In this document: positions 12,356 to 23,413 of the stretch, one piece after another | Layout: every line of letters starts with the position of its first letter | How positions within the stretch are numbered: position 1 is the first letter of the stretch | Origin: Cercospora beticola | Lineage: Eukaryota > Ascomycota > Dothideomycetes > Mycosphaerellales > Mycosphaerellaceae | Length of the DNA stretch: 64,000 nt | Reading direction: 5' to 3' | Assembly: GCF_033473495.1 (NCBI RefSeq) | Contig: NC_088935.1 | Coordinates: 1,178,001-1,242,000 of the forward strand | Notes under the pieces: model-generated | Databases searched by the model: none | The model's input: only the letters and a program-made list of their open reading frames with translations | Told to the model about the DNA's origin: nothing | Made by a program: the position numbers and the translations under genes

Positions 12356-15300
12356 ATGCCCTTTGTCGACGTTGTCCGCGCGCTCTACGACTACGCTGCG
12401 CAGAGTGCCGAAGAGCTCGAAATCAAGGATGGCGATCTACTCTTGGTGCTCGACAAGAGCGAGGATGATGACTGGTGGAAGTGCAAGAAGAAGGCCTCAT
12501 CCGACGAAGACGACGAACCGGAAGGCCTGGTGCCGAACAACTACGTTGAGGAGGTGCGGCCTATCGCTCAGGCCAAAGCACTCTACGACTATGCACAACA
12601 GACGGACGAGGAGCTAAGCTTCAAGGAGGATACGCGCCTCAATATATACGATGAGACAGACCCGGACTGGACGCTGGTGGGCCACAATGGCAATTACGGC
12701 TTTGCTCCCGCCATCTATATTGAACGTCTGGATGCTGCCTCGACTTCAGCTCCTGCTCCAGCTCCACCGTCCCCAGCAGCTGCGCCGCAACCACGAGCCC
12801 TGGCGCCACCTCCGATGCCAACGCGTCCTGTTGCTGACGATGGACCCATTCCCGGTGAGGCCGATTACGTCCCACCGTCCTCGGAGCCCTCGGCCAGCAA
12901 TCCAGCTGCAGCGCTCGCGGGAATTATAGCACAAAGGACAGGAGGCAACCCGACTTCTCCGCCCGCAGATCGTTCACTCGCCTCTCCGCCGCTGCCTCAG
13001 CGATCGCAACTGACTCCCGATGAAAGCGACGAAGAAGCTGCGCCCTCACTGCCCCGTCGACCACCCTCACAGACTATTGCACCAGCGTCTCCTTCGTCCC
13101 CTGTTCCGCTCCAGACACAATATGCAACGCGTCTCTCGCCCGAGCCTTCCGGGGCACAGCCATCACCGTCATACAACAGAGCCGGTTCTGCATCACATGA
13201 TGATTATGGGGACGAAGCGTTGTCGCCACGAGGTTTCCACTTGTACAATATTCATGAAATGGTGTCACACATGGGCAAAAATAAGAAGATGCCTACCACA
13301 CTCGGCATCAACCCTGCCAAGGGCATCATCATGATAAGTCCCGAAAAGAGCAGAGATGGACCAAGCAAGGAGTGGACAGCAGAAAAGCTTACGCATTACA
13401 GCATCGAGGGCAAACATGTGTTTGTAGAACTCGTGAGGCCGAGCAGGAGCATTGATTTTCACGCGGGAGCCAAGGATACTGCACAGGAGATAGTTGCTGC
13501 GCTCGGGGAAATGGCTGGCGCGGTACGACAAGAGGGTCTGCGGGAAGTTCTAGCAGCCAGTGCTGGGACAGGACTATCGGGCCTCAAAAAAGGACAAATG
13601 CTCTATGAATTCATGGCCCAGGGAGACGATGAGGTGACCGTAGCCGCTGGAGATGAGGTCGTGATTCTGGACGATGTCAAAAGTGAGGAGTGGTGGATGG
13701 TCCGACGAATGAAGAACGGCAAGCAAGGTGTCGTGCCGTCCTCGTACGTGGAAGTGACAGGAATCATCTCGCAAGGACCAGAGGCAATCACCGGTCTAGA
13801 CGCAGCACGAAGTACTGTGGAACAGAATCGATTGGAAGAGGAACGACTCACAAAGGAAGCAGCACGGAAGAGCAAGAAACGCGAGAGTGAGGTCATTCCG
13901 CCCGAGAGGAATAGCAGTCTAGCAGGCGACACACGACGTACATCAATGCGTGGAGCCGACAAACGAGGTTCAAAAGATCAGCCGAAGGCGAAGCCAAACC
14001 AGAGTCGAGTCCGGACATGGACAGATCGCAGCGGCACGTTCAAAGTTGAGGCAGAGTTCATTGGCTTGCGCGAAGGGAAGATCCACCTGCACAAGCTGAA
14101 TGGCGTTAAAATTGCTGTTCCGGTTGCGAAGATGGCTGTCGAGGACCTGGAGTATGTTGAGCGTGCCACAGGGGCAAGCCTGGACGAGGATAAACCGCTT
14201 TCTGACATCAAACGCCGGAGCACGCAGAGGCAAGCTAATGGCTCTCGATCTGCGGCAGGGGCCAGTGTGCAGAAGAAATCAGACTATGATTGGTTTGACT
14301 TCTTTCTGCAATGCGGCGTCGACCCGCACATCTGTGAGCGTTACGCGGGCTCCTTCTCCCGGGACAACATGGGCCCAGAGATTCTTCCTGAGGTCAATCA
14401 ACAATTACTGCGGACGTTAGGACTCAAAGAAGGCGACATCCTTAGGGTGATGAAGTTCTTGGACAACAAATACTACAGACATGCTGATGGAGGACCCTCT
14501 GCAACGCAAGAGGATGGTGCTGCCGGAGGATTGTTTGCCGGTCCCGGTGGAGTCCTCAAGAACAACACGCGCAAGGGAAGACCTGCGCCAGCAGTCCAGA
14601 CCAATGATGTGGTCGACGAAAGCGCGTTCAAGGCAAAGGTCGACAGTCCAGGTGTGAAGACTCCGTTGGCAGATGCAAAATCGACATCTGCTACTGGTGG
14701 CCAATCCACAAATGGCTTTGATGATGACGCGTGGGATGTGAAGCCTCCGCGGGCACAGACACCAACTAAAGCTGCTCCTGCTGCCAAACCTGCTGCGTCT
14801 ACGCCAGAGCCACCCAAGCCTCTAATAAACGACGACATTGCTTCCTTATCTATATCTGCGCCACCATTGCAGCCAACACCGGCCTCTCAGCCCTCGCCTA
14901 CACCGCCAGCTCAACAGCCTACCCAGACAGCACCGTCTGCAGCGCCAGTCGCGAATCAAGCCATTTTCGACAAAATTGCTGCTTTGGCACCCGCGAACCG
15001 CCAATTGCAGTCACAGCCGACAGGGTATCAACAGCCACTGCAGACAGGATATCAGCCGCAGCAGCAATTGCAACCGCAGCAGACAGCATTACCACGACAA
15101 CGTCCTGCAGCTCCTCAGCAGCAAACCGGCCCGGGCACGATTGGATTGCCGCCACCTCCTCGCGCGGCCTCAGCGCCTGGATTCCCGCCTCAAATTCAAT
15201 CCTCGTTCGGTCCACCGCCGCTACAGGCGCAGCTGACTGGTTATCAGCCTCAACAAATGATGCCACAAATGTCCCCGCCTGGTCCAGGCATGCAACAACA

Positions 15301-15945
15301 ATTTCAGCAGATGCAGCCGCAGCACACCTCTTTCCAACCGCAAGCGTACAATCCGAACTACCAGCAGCAGGGCGGTATTCAGTCCCTACAGCAGAACTAT
15401 CCAGCAATGCAACCACAGCCTACAGGATTTCAACCACAAAACCAATATGGCCAGCAACAAGCTCAGCAGTACGGGATGGGTCAACCCAACTACCAGCAAC
15501 AACTTGTCAACGGAACTCAGACTGGGTCACCTTTTGCCGATCCACCACGACAGCCCTTTCAACCCGTTCCATCAGGTCTATCTAACTCTTTTACCGCACA
15601 GCAGACTGGATTCCAGCCTGCATTCAATCTGTCCCAGCCCACTGGTATGAACGGCTTTGGTGCTCAGCCAACGCAGCCTGCGCCGCAATTGCCTCCTCAA
15701 CAAACAGGGGGCGTCTTTGGACCATCGCAGCCACTTTCAGTGCCGGCAGCTCCCCTTGTACCCCAGAAGACTGGCCCGCCACCTCCAGTACGCTTCGGTG
15801 TGCAGCCTGGTACGAAACCTTTAATGCCGCAGCCCACCGGCAGAGCCAATCTGGCGAAAGCGAGTAAGTTTGTCCCGATACAATGAGCTCACCACGAGCA
15901 TATGCTGACCGTTGTACAGCTCCGCAAAATCCATTCGGGTTCTGA
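12356..15945 (+). CDS. SLA1: Actin cytoskeleton-regulatory complex protein SLA1
   Basis: Cortical endocytic adaptor linking cargo, clathrin and Arp2/3-driven actin assembly at patches. Exon 1 is 12356-15863 and exon 2 is the last 26 bases 15920-15945, giving 1177 aa. Two N-terminal SH3 domains lie at about 3-67 and 71-128 (RALYDYAAQSAEEL; KALYDYAQQTDEELSF). A PH-like region follows, then a third SH3 at about 409-466 and SHD1 at about 552-620 (WTDRSGTFKVEAEFIGL), which in yeast binds NPFxD cargo signals. A SAM-like SHD2 is at about 645-707 (DWFDFFLQCGVD). The tail is P/Q-rich with many QxTG motifs, the phosphorylation type used by Ark1/Prk1 kinases. The spliced end reads NPFGF, an EH-domain ligand type, which supports the last intron. 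ARP2 lies 20 kb away on the same strand. Confidence 0.95.
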
Positions 15946-16028
15946 GCATCCATCTGAAGTGTAAATTTTTGTAAGATGTGAAAGAGCATCAGGATGCCTC
16001 CCTGTATATAGTGTAATAGGTTCGCTAC

Positions 16029-16034
16029 AATAAA
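16029..16034 (+). terminator. Candidate polyadenylation signal of SLA1
   Basis: An exact AATAAA lies 84 bases past the SLA1 stop, preceded by a TATATA-like efficiency element near 16004-16010. Fungal poly(A) signals are degenerate, so this is only suggestive. Confidence 0.35.
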
Positions 16035-16236
16035 TGCAAATCACGACGGCTGTCAGAGCCATCTATCATGATATGTATTCACGACTCGGCAGCAGCTGCT
16101 GTGCTGTAGCGGTTTTTGCGGCTCGGCCCGTGCACTAAGCGAGCTCAAAATGACGAACGACTGGTGATGAATTTCATGTCAGTGAACCTGCGTGTTCGGT
16201 GAGCTTGTGTTCACAACGCCTCTCTGCAATGCTGCA

Positions 16237-19200
16237 ATGTCGGACATACAACTCTACCTCCTCGAGGTGGACAAGAACAAGGCCGAGGCTCAGGCAATAG
16301 CAGCCGGAAGCGCCGAGAAACTTGAGCAGAAACAACTCAAACTCATCAATCTCATCACCAGTCTTGAGGAGTATATCAACAACAAGGACGATGGCGCTCT
16401 CCGTGCCAAGTCAGTCGCATATATTGCGGATGTCCTCGAGAAAGTACCCCCTAAGGTCTTCTCACTTCAAGAACGTCGCTTGCTCACTGATTTTGTTCTC
16501 GGAAGGATCGCAAGTGATCTCGAGGGCATTGGCGCTTCTGCAAGGGTGCTCCTGGCGCTCGAATCGCTGGGCAAATGGGACGTAGATACTGCGCAGAAGG
16601 TGATGCGTACGTTCATGGATCATACACATCCGTTGCGACAGTTCAAACTACAGACCGAACGATATCCCATAATTCGACTTATCGACCGCTTGCTAGCCAA
16701 TTATCGATCCGGCATGAAACAACTACATGAAGACGACCCCGAGTTTATGCCAGGATTCATCTCCTACTTTGAAGGCGAGAAGGATCCCAGAAACCTCATG
16801 ATCGTCTTCTCGCTTCTGCAAGTACCGATGGCGGAGTGGGACATTCACGCCTACGCACATGACATGTTCGATGCAGTCTTCAATTACTTTCCGATCACGT
16901 TCAAGCCACCGCCCGATGACCCTTATGGCATTACAGCTCAGGACCTCAAGGATCGGCTTCGCGATTGTATCGCTGCCAACTCGGACTTTTCGCCATATGC
17001 TTTCCCTGCGCTACTGGACAAGTTGGATTCGACATCAATGAACACAAAACGTGATGTACTTCATACATTACAGGCTTGTTCTGTGACCTACTCGGCAAAC
17101 ACTGTCAACCTCTATTCGGTAACTCTTTGGGACGCCCTCAAGTTTGAGATCATCAATGTGCAAGAAGAGGATCTGGCCGAGGAGGCTCTGAAGGTTTTGG
17201 CACTCATCGCAGCCAAGCTCGCGCCAATCGACAATGCTCTTAGTGCTTATTTGAAACCTATCGTCAAGGAATGCAATGAGCATCTGGAGGACGCACCCAC
17301 AAAGCAGTCTCAAGGCGCTGGACGGATCATTTTGGCCATAGCCAGGACGAATCCTACCGTGGCCGACAAAGTGACCAAAGGAATACTGCCTGTTTTGTTC
17401 TCTCTATACGGGTCCTCGACATCCATTGCGAAACGACGTGGCTTGTTGGAGGTATATAACAGTCTGGTACAAGCACATGCCGATCTGCAGGCTTCGGGAC
17501 ACGAGGTCTCTGTAGAGGGCCTCCAGGCTTTCCTTGATCAAGCAATGACTGCCATGCTGCATGCCCTTGCACGAGCCCCAAAACCGGAAGTTTCGTTCCG
17601 TCTAACTGCCATGAATGGTCTCATACAATTGATCAGCGCGAGAAAAGTCCTCTCTCCGGAACAATTGGGCCTGGCCGTAAGTGCTGTGCACGATGTTGTT
17701 CTGCATGAACAGATCGAAGGGCACGGGAACATCAGAGCAGAAGCCATCGCTGCATTGGTAGAAATCGCTGCTGCCGCACCCGATGCAATACGTGACCAAA
17801 CAGTACCAGCATTCATGGTTGAGATGCCCGATGATGCCCCAGATCGGGCGACGTATCGAAGCGCATTGGAAGCCTTCGCTCAATTAAGTCATGAGCAACA
17901 AATCTTTGATACCGTGGTCTTGCGACTCAAGAACAAGCTTAAGGCTGCGCAGTCCCGACCAGAATCGAAGGAGCAAGCGTCGGACTTACTACTGGCCATT
18001 CTGTACTGCTTCACGAACGGAAGTCCAATGAAGGAAGAGAGTGGTAGCATCAGAAGTGACTACTACACGGACTACGCCGAGTATATGATCCAGCGTCTGA
18101 GGGACGCTTCAGCCCTTGACGCGGAAACCTCTACAGCCGCCATCGTTGGACGTTTGACGAACCACATTCTCCGCCAGCAGACGCCCCATTTCCAAGCGAC
18201 AGTATACAATAAAGATCTGGAGTGGCTGTCGCCAGCCAAAGCATCCGAGCCGGACGATGCGACCAAGCGTGTTCGCGACTACGCACCTTTTGCGCTCTAC
18301 TATTACGCTGCTGTTCGACCGGAGATCATAGACCCCCAGGACGTTATGACCACTCTACAGACACAGGCGGCGTTACTGTTGAATGGCGAGCCGGATCTCG
18401 TAATTCGCGCGTCCGTGATACGGCACCTATCACTTTTGATCAACAAGTTCTTGGAGCCCAAAACATTGGAATCGTCGCTACAACTCGGAGGAATTGATGT
18501 CGAGGCTTTACTTTCAGATCATACTAACATTACAAAGAGTAGCATATCGTTCGCCGTTCTGAGAGCAATGATGGTGCAGGGCAAATGTGGAGCGCTGACT
18601 TCACGATATATCGAGGCCCTTCTACGCACGCTTCCTGAAGCCAACAAGGCTTTCGCCCGGAACTTTGTACTTCTGCTCTCACCGGACGACATCCTTTCGA
18701 AGGAGAACCACTGCATCATATCTGGTCTATACAAACAGCGAGCATTCAGCCAACTCGTGAAGCCGATCAATGATTGTGTACGAGCTGCGGAAGCATCGGC
18801 CAAGATTAACTATCTTATTGCGATGTCTGGAATTCTCCAGTGGCTTCCATACTCAGTGATCGAGTCATCACTAGGAGACTTGATGCCGGCTCTGCTCCAG
18901 TGCATGGATTTGAAAGATGCTGGCGATCAAACTGTCAAGTACTCAACACTGGTCATCTTCGAATCTGTGCTGATGCACGACCCTGCGATAGTAGCAGAGC
19001 ATGCTCGCTCACTGATCAACCGCCTGCTAGATGCAACGCATGGCTCTCCGAATGAAGCCAAAGTCCGGGCGAAGGCGTTGAGATGCTTGACACTGGTCCC
19101 TAAGCAGCTGAAACGCGAGGCAGTTGTTCCGTATCGTCGACCTGTGGTCAAGAAGCTCCTCTCCTGCCTCGATGATGGTAAGCGGAATGTCCGGATGGAG

Positions 19201-19260
19201 GCGGTGAGATGTAGAAGTGCTTGGCTTGCTTTAGATGAAGGGACAGACGAAGAAGAGTGA
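16237..19260 (+). CDS. MMS19: MMS19/MET18 HEAT-repeat protein of the CIA targeting complex
   Basis: Predicted cytosolic/nuclear scaffold that delivers iron-sulfur clusters to DNA polymerases, helicases such as XPD, and primase; loss in yeast gives DNA-damage sensitivity and methionine auxotrophy. A single exon encodes 1007 aa. The N-terminal MMS19 domain is recognised by VAYIADVLEKVPPKVFSLQE and the signature YFPITFKPPPDDPYGIT at about 223-240. Alpha-helical HEAT repeats fill the rest, and the last third (from about 800) carries the C-terminal domain that binds targets. The start is the ATG of MSDIQLYLLEVDK; no earlier in-frame ATG exists. The unspliced structure is a little unusual for a gene this long here, but the frame is fully open. 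Confidence 0.93.
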   Translation: MSDIQLYLLEVDKNKAEAQAIAAGSAEKLEQKQLKLINLITSLEEYINNKDDGALRAKSVAYIADVLEKVPPKVFSLQERRLLTDFVLGRIASDLEGIGASARVLLALESLGKWDVDTAQKVMRTFMDHTHPLRQFKLQTERYPIIRLIDRLLANYRSGMKQLHEDDPEFMPGFISYFEGEKDPRNLMIVFSLLQVPMAEWDIHAYAHDMFDAVFNYFPITFKPPPDDPYGITAQDLKDRLRDCIAANSDFSPYAFPALLDKLDSTSMNTKRDVLHTLQACSVTYSANTVNLYSVTLWDALKFEIINVQEEDLAEEALKVLALIAAKLAPIDNALSAYLKPIVKECNEHLEDAPTKQSQGAGRIILAIARTNPTVADKVTKGILPVLFSLYGSSTSIAKRRGLLEVYNSLVQAHADLQASGHEVSVEGLQAFLDQAMTAMLHALARAPKPEVSFRLTAMNGLIQLISARKVLSPEQLGLAVSAVHDVVLHEQIEGHGNIRAEAIAALVEIAAAAPDAIRDQTVPAFMVEMPDDAPDRATYRSALEAFAQLSHEQQIFDTVVLRLKNKLKAAQSRPESKEQASDLLLAILYCFTNGSPMKEESGSIRSDYYTDYAEYMIQRLRDASALDAETSTAAIVGRLTNHILRQQTPHFQATVYNKDLEWLSPAKASEPDDATKRVRDYAPFALYYYAAVRPEIIDPQDVMTTLQTQAALLLNGEPDLVIRASVIRHLSLLINKFLEPKTLESSLQLGGIDVEALLSDHTNITKSSISFAVLRAMMVQGKCGALTSRYIEALLRTLPEANKAFARNFVLLLSPDDILSKENHCIISGLYKQRAFSQLVKPINDCVRAAEASAKINYLIAMSGILQWLPYSVIESSLGDLMPALLQCMDLKDAGDQTVKYSTLVIFESVLMHDPAIVAEHARSLINRLLDATHGSPNEAKVRAKALRCLTLVPKQLKREAVVPYRRPVVKKLLSCLDDGKRNVRMEAVRCRSAWLALDEGTDEEE

Positions 19261-19856
19261 TCTGAACACGAATGTGCAGCATGTAGACAGCACTATAAAG
19301 ATGCATTGCGTAGAGCATTCTTTTGCGAAGATCAGACTTCTGCATTTGGTCTCAAGTGCCTTGAACAATCCATCTTGCTACAGTCTATGGTACCTGATCT
19401 GCTGATCGCATTGCTGCGTGTGTAGCATGTCTTGACCCGAACTGAGGATGTCCGGGGTTACGTGAAGAGTCGGGTGGATCAGCTGCGCAACATCGAGTGA
19501 TCGGATTTTAGGTTTCAGTCGGACCTGGTAGCATTGACATTGGCACAGCATGGATTTAAATCATCCAACTCCTTCACCACGACGCATTCGTGGCCACGAG
19601 ACGCTGATCCACGACCCGAAACTCTTGAGCCTCCAGTAAACACACGCACAGCCCACGCGGCGGGCTCGAGTCCGGCGCGGGACAGCACCTCGCATCTTCC
19701 GGCCACAAGCCCACTATCATGTGAAGAGCGGTACAGAGAATAGGAGATTAACGGCTTTTTCTTTTGGAGCAAGAGAACAGGGACACTCGGACAAAACGGC
19801 CAGTAGCGCCTCGCCTTCAACGCCCTTGTTTTGTCCCGCAAGCAATCAGCAGAGAC
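19261..19856. other. Intergenic region MMS19 / DUF202 gene
   Basis: Contains a 184-codon minus-strand ORF (19515-20069) overlapping the next gene and without domains, judged spurious. A short palindromic stretch (GGATTTAAATCATCC-like, near 19551-19565) is visible. Nothing else is supported. Confidence 0.45.
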
Positions 19857-20674
19857 ATGGCAGCGGCCGAAGCAGCAGCCGACATGCTCAGTTCGCAGGA
19901 CACGCGCCGGAATCGAGCGGTACGGGATTCGGGCGAGTCCTCTGCGGATGAGCAAACTGCAATCTACAGGAACACAGCGATCCGCTATGGCACGACAACG
20001 GGCGCGGCGGCAAGTAGTGAGGATGCTCAGGAGAATAGCAGAAACCACACTGGCGGGCCAGACTCTCACACGATGAACAATGGCTCAGTCAGGTCACGAG
20101 CTCGTCGTTCAGATGGTGCTGCGGGCGGTTCAGCACAATTACAGGACCCGAGCGTTGGAGCAGCTCAGCAGGCTGGCGAGAGCTGGTGGAAGACGTTGGT
20201 TGATAAGTACGGTAGTGTCGAGCTCGAAAACAAAGGCAGTGTTGCTCGAGATCACCTCGCTCTAGAACGCACTTTCCTGGCCTGGTTGAGAACTTCTCTA
20301 TCGTTTGCGTCTATCGGTATTGCTGTCGCGCAACTCTTTCGACTCAACACTGCCATTCAACCTGGATCCGACGTCAACGGGACGACTACGAGGTTGAGAT
20401 CTGTGGGGAAACCGCTCGGTGCAACGTTCTTGGGCATTTGTAAGTTTTATTTGCAGTTGCACCTCGACCATGTGTATGCTGATGGGCTCTCCTAGCCATT
20501 CTGATTCTCCTACTGGGCTTCCATCGCTACTTCGAAAGCCAGCACTACGTGATTCGCGGCAAGTTTCCTGCTTCGCGAGGAACGATCATCATAGTGTCCG
20601 CCGTCGCTACAGCCCTGATAGTAGCAAGTCTGGTCGTCGTGTTAGCCATTGCACCCAAGGCATTCGAGACGTGA
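19857..20674 (+). CDS. DUF202 (YidH-like) multi-pass membrane protein
   Basis: Predicted small membrane protein with a C-terminal DUF202 domain; function unknown. Related domains occur in bacterial YidH and at the C-terminus of yeast vacuolar transporter chaperone proteins. Exons are 19857-20439 and 20496-20674, giving 253 aa. The first 110 residues are polar and low complexity. The domain begins at ENKGSVARDHLALERTFLAW, followed by three hydrophobic segments: SFASIGIAVAQLF, ATFLGISILILLLGF (formed across the splice) and a final IIIVSAVATALIVASLVVV. Another ORF starts 22 bases after the stop. A vacuolar or plasma-membrane location is possible but not shown by sequence. Confidence 0.85.
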
Positions 20675-20695
20675 GACAGACGTCTACTACGGGCA

Positions 20696-21154
20696 ATGAT
20701 GGCTTTACAGACAGTATCAGCGCCAACCCCATGCCTCACATCGTCGGGCTCAACGGCAAGCTCATTCACATCCCCTCGAACACCTGATGATCGTTTTGAG
20801 GTCTATGGCACTCCTCCTGACAAGTCAATCATGGAGCGAATCAACACCATTGCAGACTTCATCACCGTTCAAGAGCAATGTGCCGCCGAACTACATACTC
20901 GCCTCGCCCAGCTGACTCAACGAGTTACCGAACTTGCTTGCAAGCTTCAGGACGTAAACTCAGCTCCAAACACGTACGCTCTGCCTAGATCATTGGCAAA
21001 CGCGAGCGTTCTCTACGCACCTCAATTCGGCGTCCCCACGACAAAAACGAGGTGTCAAAATCTTGCACGACAAAGAGGGATGGCGAAGCTAGATATCCCA
21101 TGCTATGTTCCTCCTCGACCGCACCGAGCAAGAGCTGTAGCACAACAAGCCTGA
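20696..21154 (+). CDS. Hypothetical protein with short helical segment (weak)
   Basis: A 152-codon ORF beginning 22 bases after the DUF202 stop. I do not recognise it. The N-terminus is Ser/Thr/Pro-rich. Residues about 44-85 form an amphipathic, coiled-coil-like helix with regularly spaced hydrophobics (for example TRLAQLTQRVTELACKLQ). The rest is basic and unstructured. There are no introns and no membrane segment or signal peptide. It could be a real small gene, a spurious ORF in the 3' UTR of its neighbour, or part of a spliced gene I cannot see. Confidence 0.3.
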   Translation: MMALQTVSAPTPCLTSSGSTASSFTSPRTPDDRFEVYGTPPDKSIMERINTIADFITVQEQCAAELHTRLAQLTQRVTELACKLQDVNSAPNTYALPRSLANASVLYAPQFGVPTTKTRCQNLARQRGMAKLDIPCYVPPRPHRARAVAQQA

Positions 21155-21639
21155 TGAACAACGATCGTATGAGCAGGAACTGCAGTCGCGAGGCCTTCTG
21201 GGTTCGAGATCAGCACACGCCTGGAACGATATTCCTATGGGCCCGGAACTGCGTGTTTGCAGCCCGCAGAGTGATCGAGTTGGCAGGATCGGTGGTATTG
21301 CCATTCCGTGGATGATCAGGAGGATTTGGTTCTTCAGCCCCAAATGACACTCCCATGGTTAACGGCCTAGGGAGATGTTGATGGGAGACGACATCAGTGG
21401 GTGCCATGGAGCCGCTGCCAGAGGTTACCGGAGGTGTTCTTTTCCATCGTTATTGAAGGCGCTAATACACCCTTGATGCCTTGGTTGGAATCTTGTTTAA
21501 TGCATGACTGGTGGAGGTTTCAATGGCGTTTCGCACACAGGACGTCGCGGGCCTGGTTGGATTTATGGCGCATGGCCAATTTTCGCAATCCGTTTCGATA
21601 TAACTACGGGCGCGAGAGATCGTATAGCCCTTTTAAATC
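21155..21639. other. Intergenic region before KTI12 3' end
   Basis: 485 bases of 3' flank of the minus-strand KTI12 gene. Short ORFs only, none convincing. Confidence 0.45.
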
Positions 21640-22578
21640 TCAGCTCTGGAAAGCATCATTGAGATAGTCAACAAACAAATCGCGTATGCGAGCTTTGCTC
21701 AAGCTGTGTTGACGATTCAACCCAATGAATTGCCTGCGCAGTCGTTGTAACTGTGGGACTGATGGGGAGTTCATTGGCAAGCTGATTACCAACTCCGTGT
21801 CAGGGACTTGTAGTTCACCGCCACCTTCTCCAACATGGTCTTGTTGCCAGTTAGTAATCAGCGAGATCACATCCGAGGTGGTTTTGTCGAGCTCATAGAG
21901 ATATCCTTGCTCGGCCGCTGGCTTTAGCACCGTCGCGGCATTTGGCCGCACGACCTTTGCTTTCCCATCCGACCCGATTAGTGCTTCCCAGATTGCATCA
22001 TATGGCAGCTCGGCATCCTCGAAAGGGATAGTGAACAGGGGAGCATCCCATCTGCTCATGCCGTTTGGCTCTTCGTAACGAAAAACCAAGTTCTCGAAGA
22101 CTTCTGGTGCGTAGCCTCCAGTCGAATCCTTGAGTGCCTGGTCATTGAGCTCACGACATTTATCTGCCGGTGTTCCTACGTGAATCACGCAATTCGTCGT
22201 TTGTACGGCTTTGGCTTCGCAGTAGAGTTGATAGCGGAAGCCTTTGATATAGTTCATTGCATCGGCTACGACGATGTTATCGCGTGTCAGGATGCGCTTG
22301 ATGGCTGACGACAGAGTCGCGCGAGCATCCTTCTCGGATCGTGCAGCAGCGTAGACATCTCGAGTAAGTCCCAGGCTGTCGTCATTGACATGGTGGATTT
22401 TCAGGCGCTTGACTCTTGGCTCGCTGGATTCGGATATTTTTCGATTGAAAACTTCAATGAGCTGCTGGCTGCGATATGTTTTGCCGCTGGACGGATAGCC
22501 AGACAAGAGGATGAGCTGCACGCGCGGATGTTAGTGAACACACTCCCCAAGTCGTCGATGTGGTGGACGTGCCGGCAT
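21640..22578 (-). CDS. KTI12: KTI12, Elongator-associated P-loop protein
   Basis: P-loop NTPase that works with the Elongator complex in modification of tRNA wobble uridine. The main minus-strand exon is 22515-21640. It opens with the P-loop GYPSSGKT and contains VVADAMNYIKGFRYQLYCEA and the C-terminal LRRQFIGLNRQHS. The exon has no ATG of its own at the right place. An upstream ATG-CCG (22578-22573) followed by a 57-base intron with a GC donor, a CTAAC branch site and a CAG acceptor restores the family-typical start MPLILLSGYPSSGKT, total 293 aa. No GT donor in this interval gives the required frame with a reasonable intron length. The identity is secure; the first exon is inferred. Confidence 0.88.
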
Positions 22579-23413
22579 TGTGCTGTCGGATATGGTCGAT
22601 CGTGAGCGTGAGTCGATAGGAGCGATAATGTCCGCGTGCCGGCTAATCGTGGTTCATGGCTGCCTCGGGGACAAGTCGCCGCGACTCGGAGGCCAAAGCT
22701 TGCTTCGTCACTGCTTTGATTGCCTTCTTGCTGCTGCAGCTGCCTCGTTTCGGGTGCTGTTGCCCGTGGGGAAAGAAGGCATGTTGCTTCCAGCGTCTGT
22801 GACATCCTCGCGCCCGCCTGCATATATGGCACACTAGACCGCGGCAACTGAAGGCGCCAGAGAAATGCCTGCAAAATACTCTCCCTCTTCCACACACTTG
22901 CACTTGCTTCCTCCCAACTCTCCCCCAGTATAACATCGACAAACGTGTTCCCGTCGCAGCCAGGCTATCCTCTCTTCTGGACTAGATCGATCACGTCGCT
23001 ACAATCCTGCCCCGGCATCTACAATTTCGAGCAAGTGCCTCGGCGGCTCTTCCGCAACTGCGAGACGGCACAACTGACCCCCACAAGAGCCTCTTGACAC
23101 GCCTGTGCTACCTCTTCCGTCCACCTTGCTTCCAAGAACTTGTTCTCTCCCTCCAAAACCGCATTCGAAACAAGCGGTTGTCTGCGGCTGCCGCTTTGAG
23201 AAACAACCGGCTGTATCCAAACTCTGTCTTCGGAGCTCCCACGGATCAGCACACTACAGCTATAGATTGGGCCAGTTTCTCCACGTCGTCCTCGGCATCT
23301 AGCATCGTATCGCCTTCGACGCCGTTGATCCAGGGTGCTATTTCACCGCACAGACAGACGTTCGAGAAGTCGTACTGTCGCACCTCTCATAAAGACTGTT
23401 GGAGGGCAGAGTG
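22579..23413. other. Divergent region with long CT-rich leader
   Basis: 835 bases between the KTI12 start and a small plus-strand ORF. From about 22850 to 23170 the plus strand is pyrimidine-rich, as in long fungal 5' leaders. The alternative ORF 23094-23414 has no domain. No other signal is seen. Confidence 0.4.

Noticed and set aside
19640..19700. tRNA-like T-arm (GGCTCGAGTCC context)
   Set aside because: No acceptor stem, anticodon arm or D-arm could be fitted around it on either strand.
19515..20069. 184-codon minus-strand ORF
   Set aside because: Opposite to the DUF202 gene start, no domain, Arg/Cys-rich composition typical of an antisense shadow.
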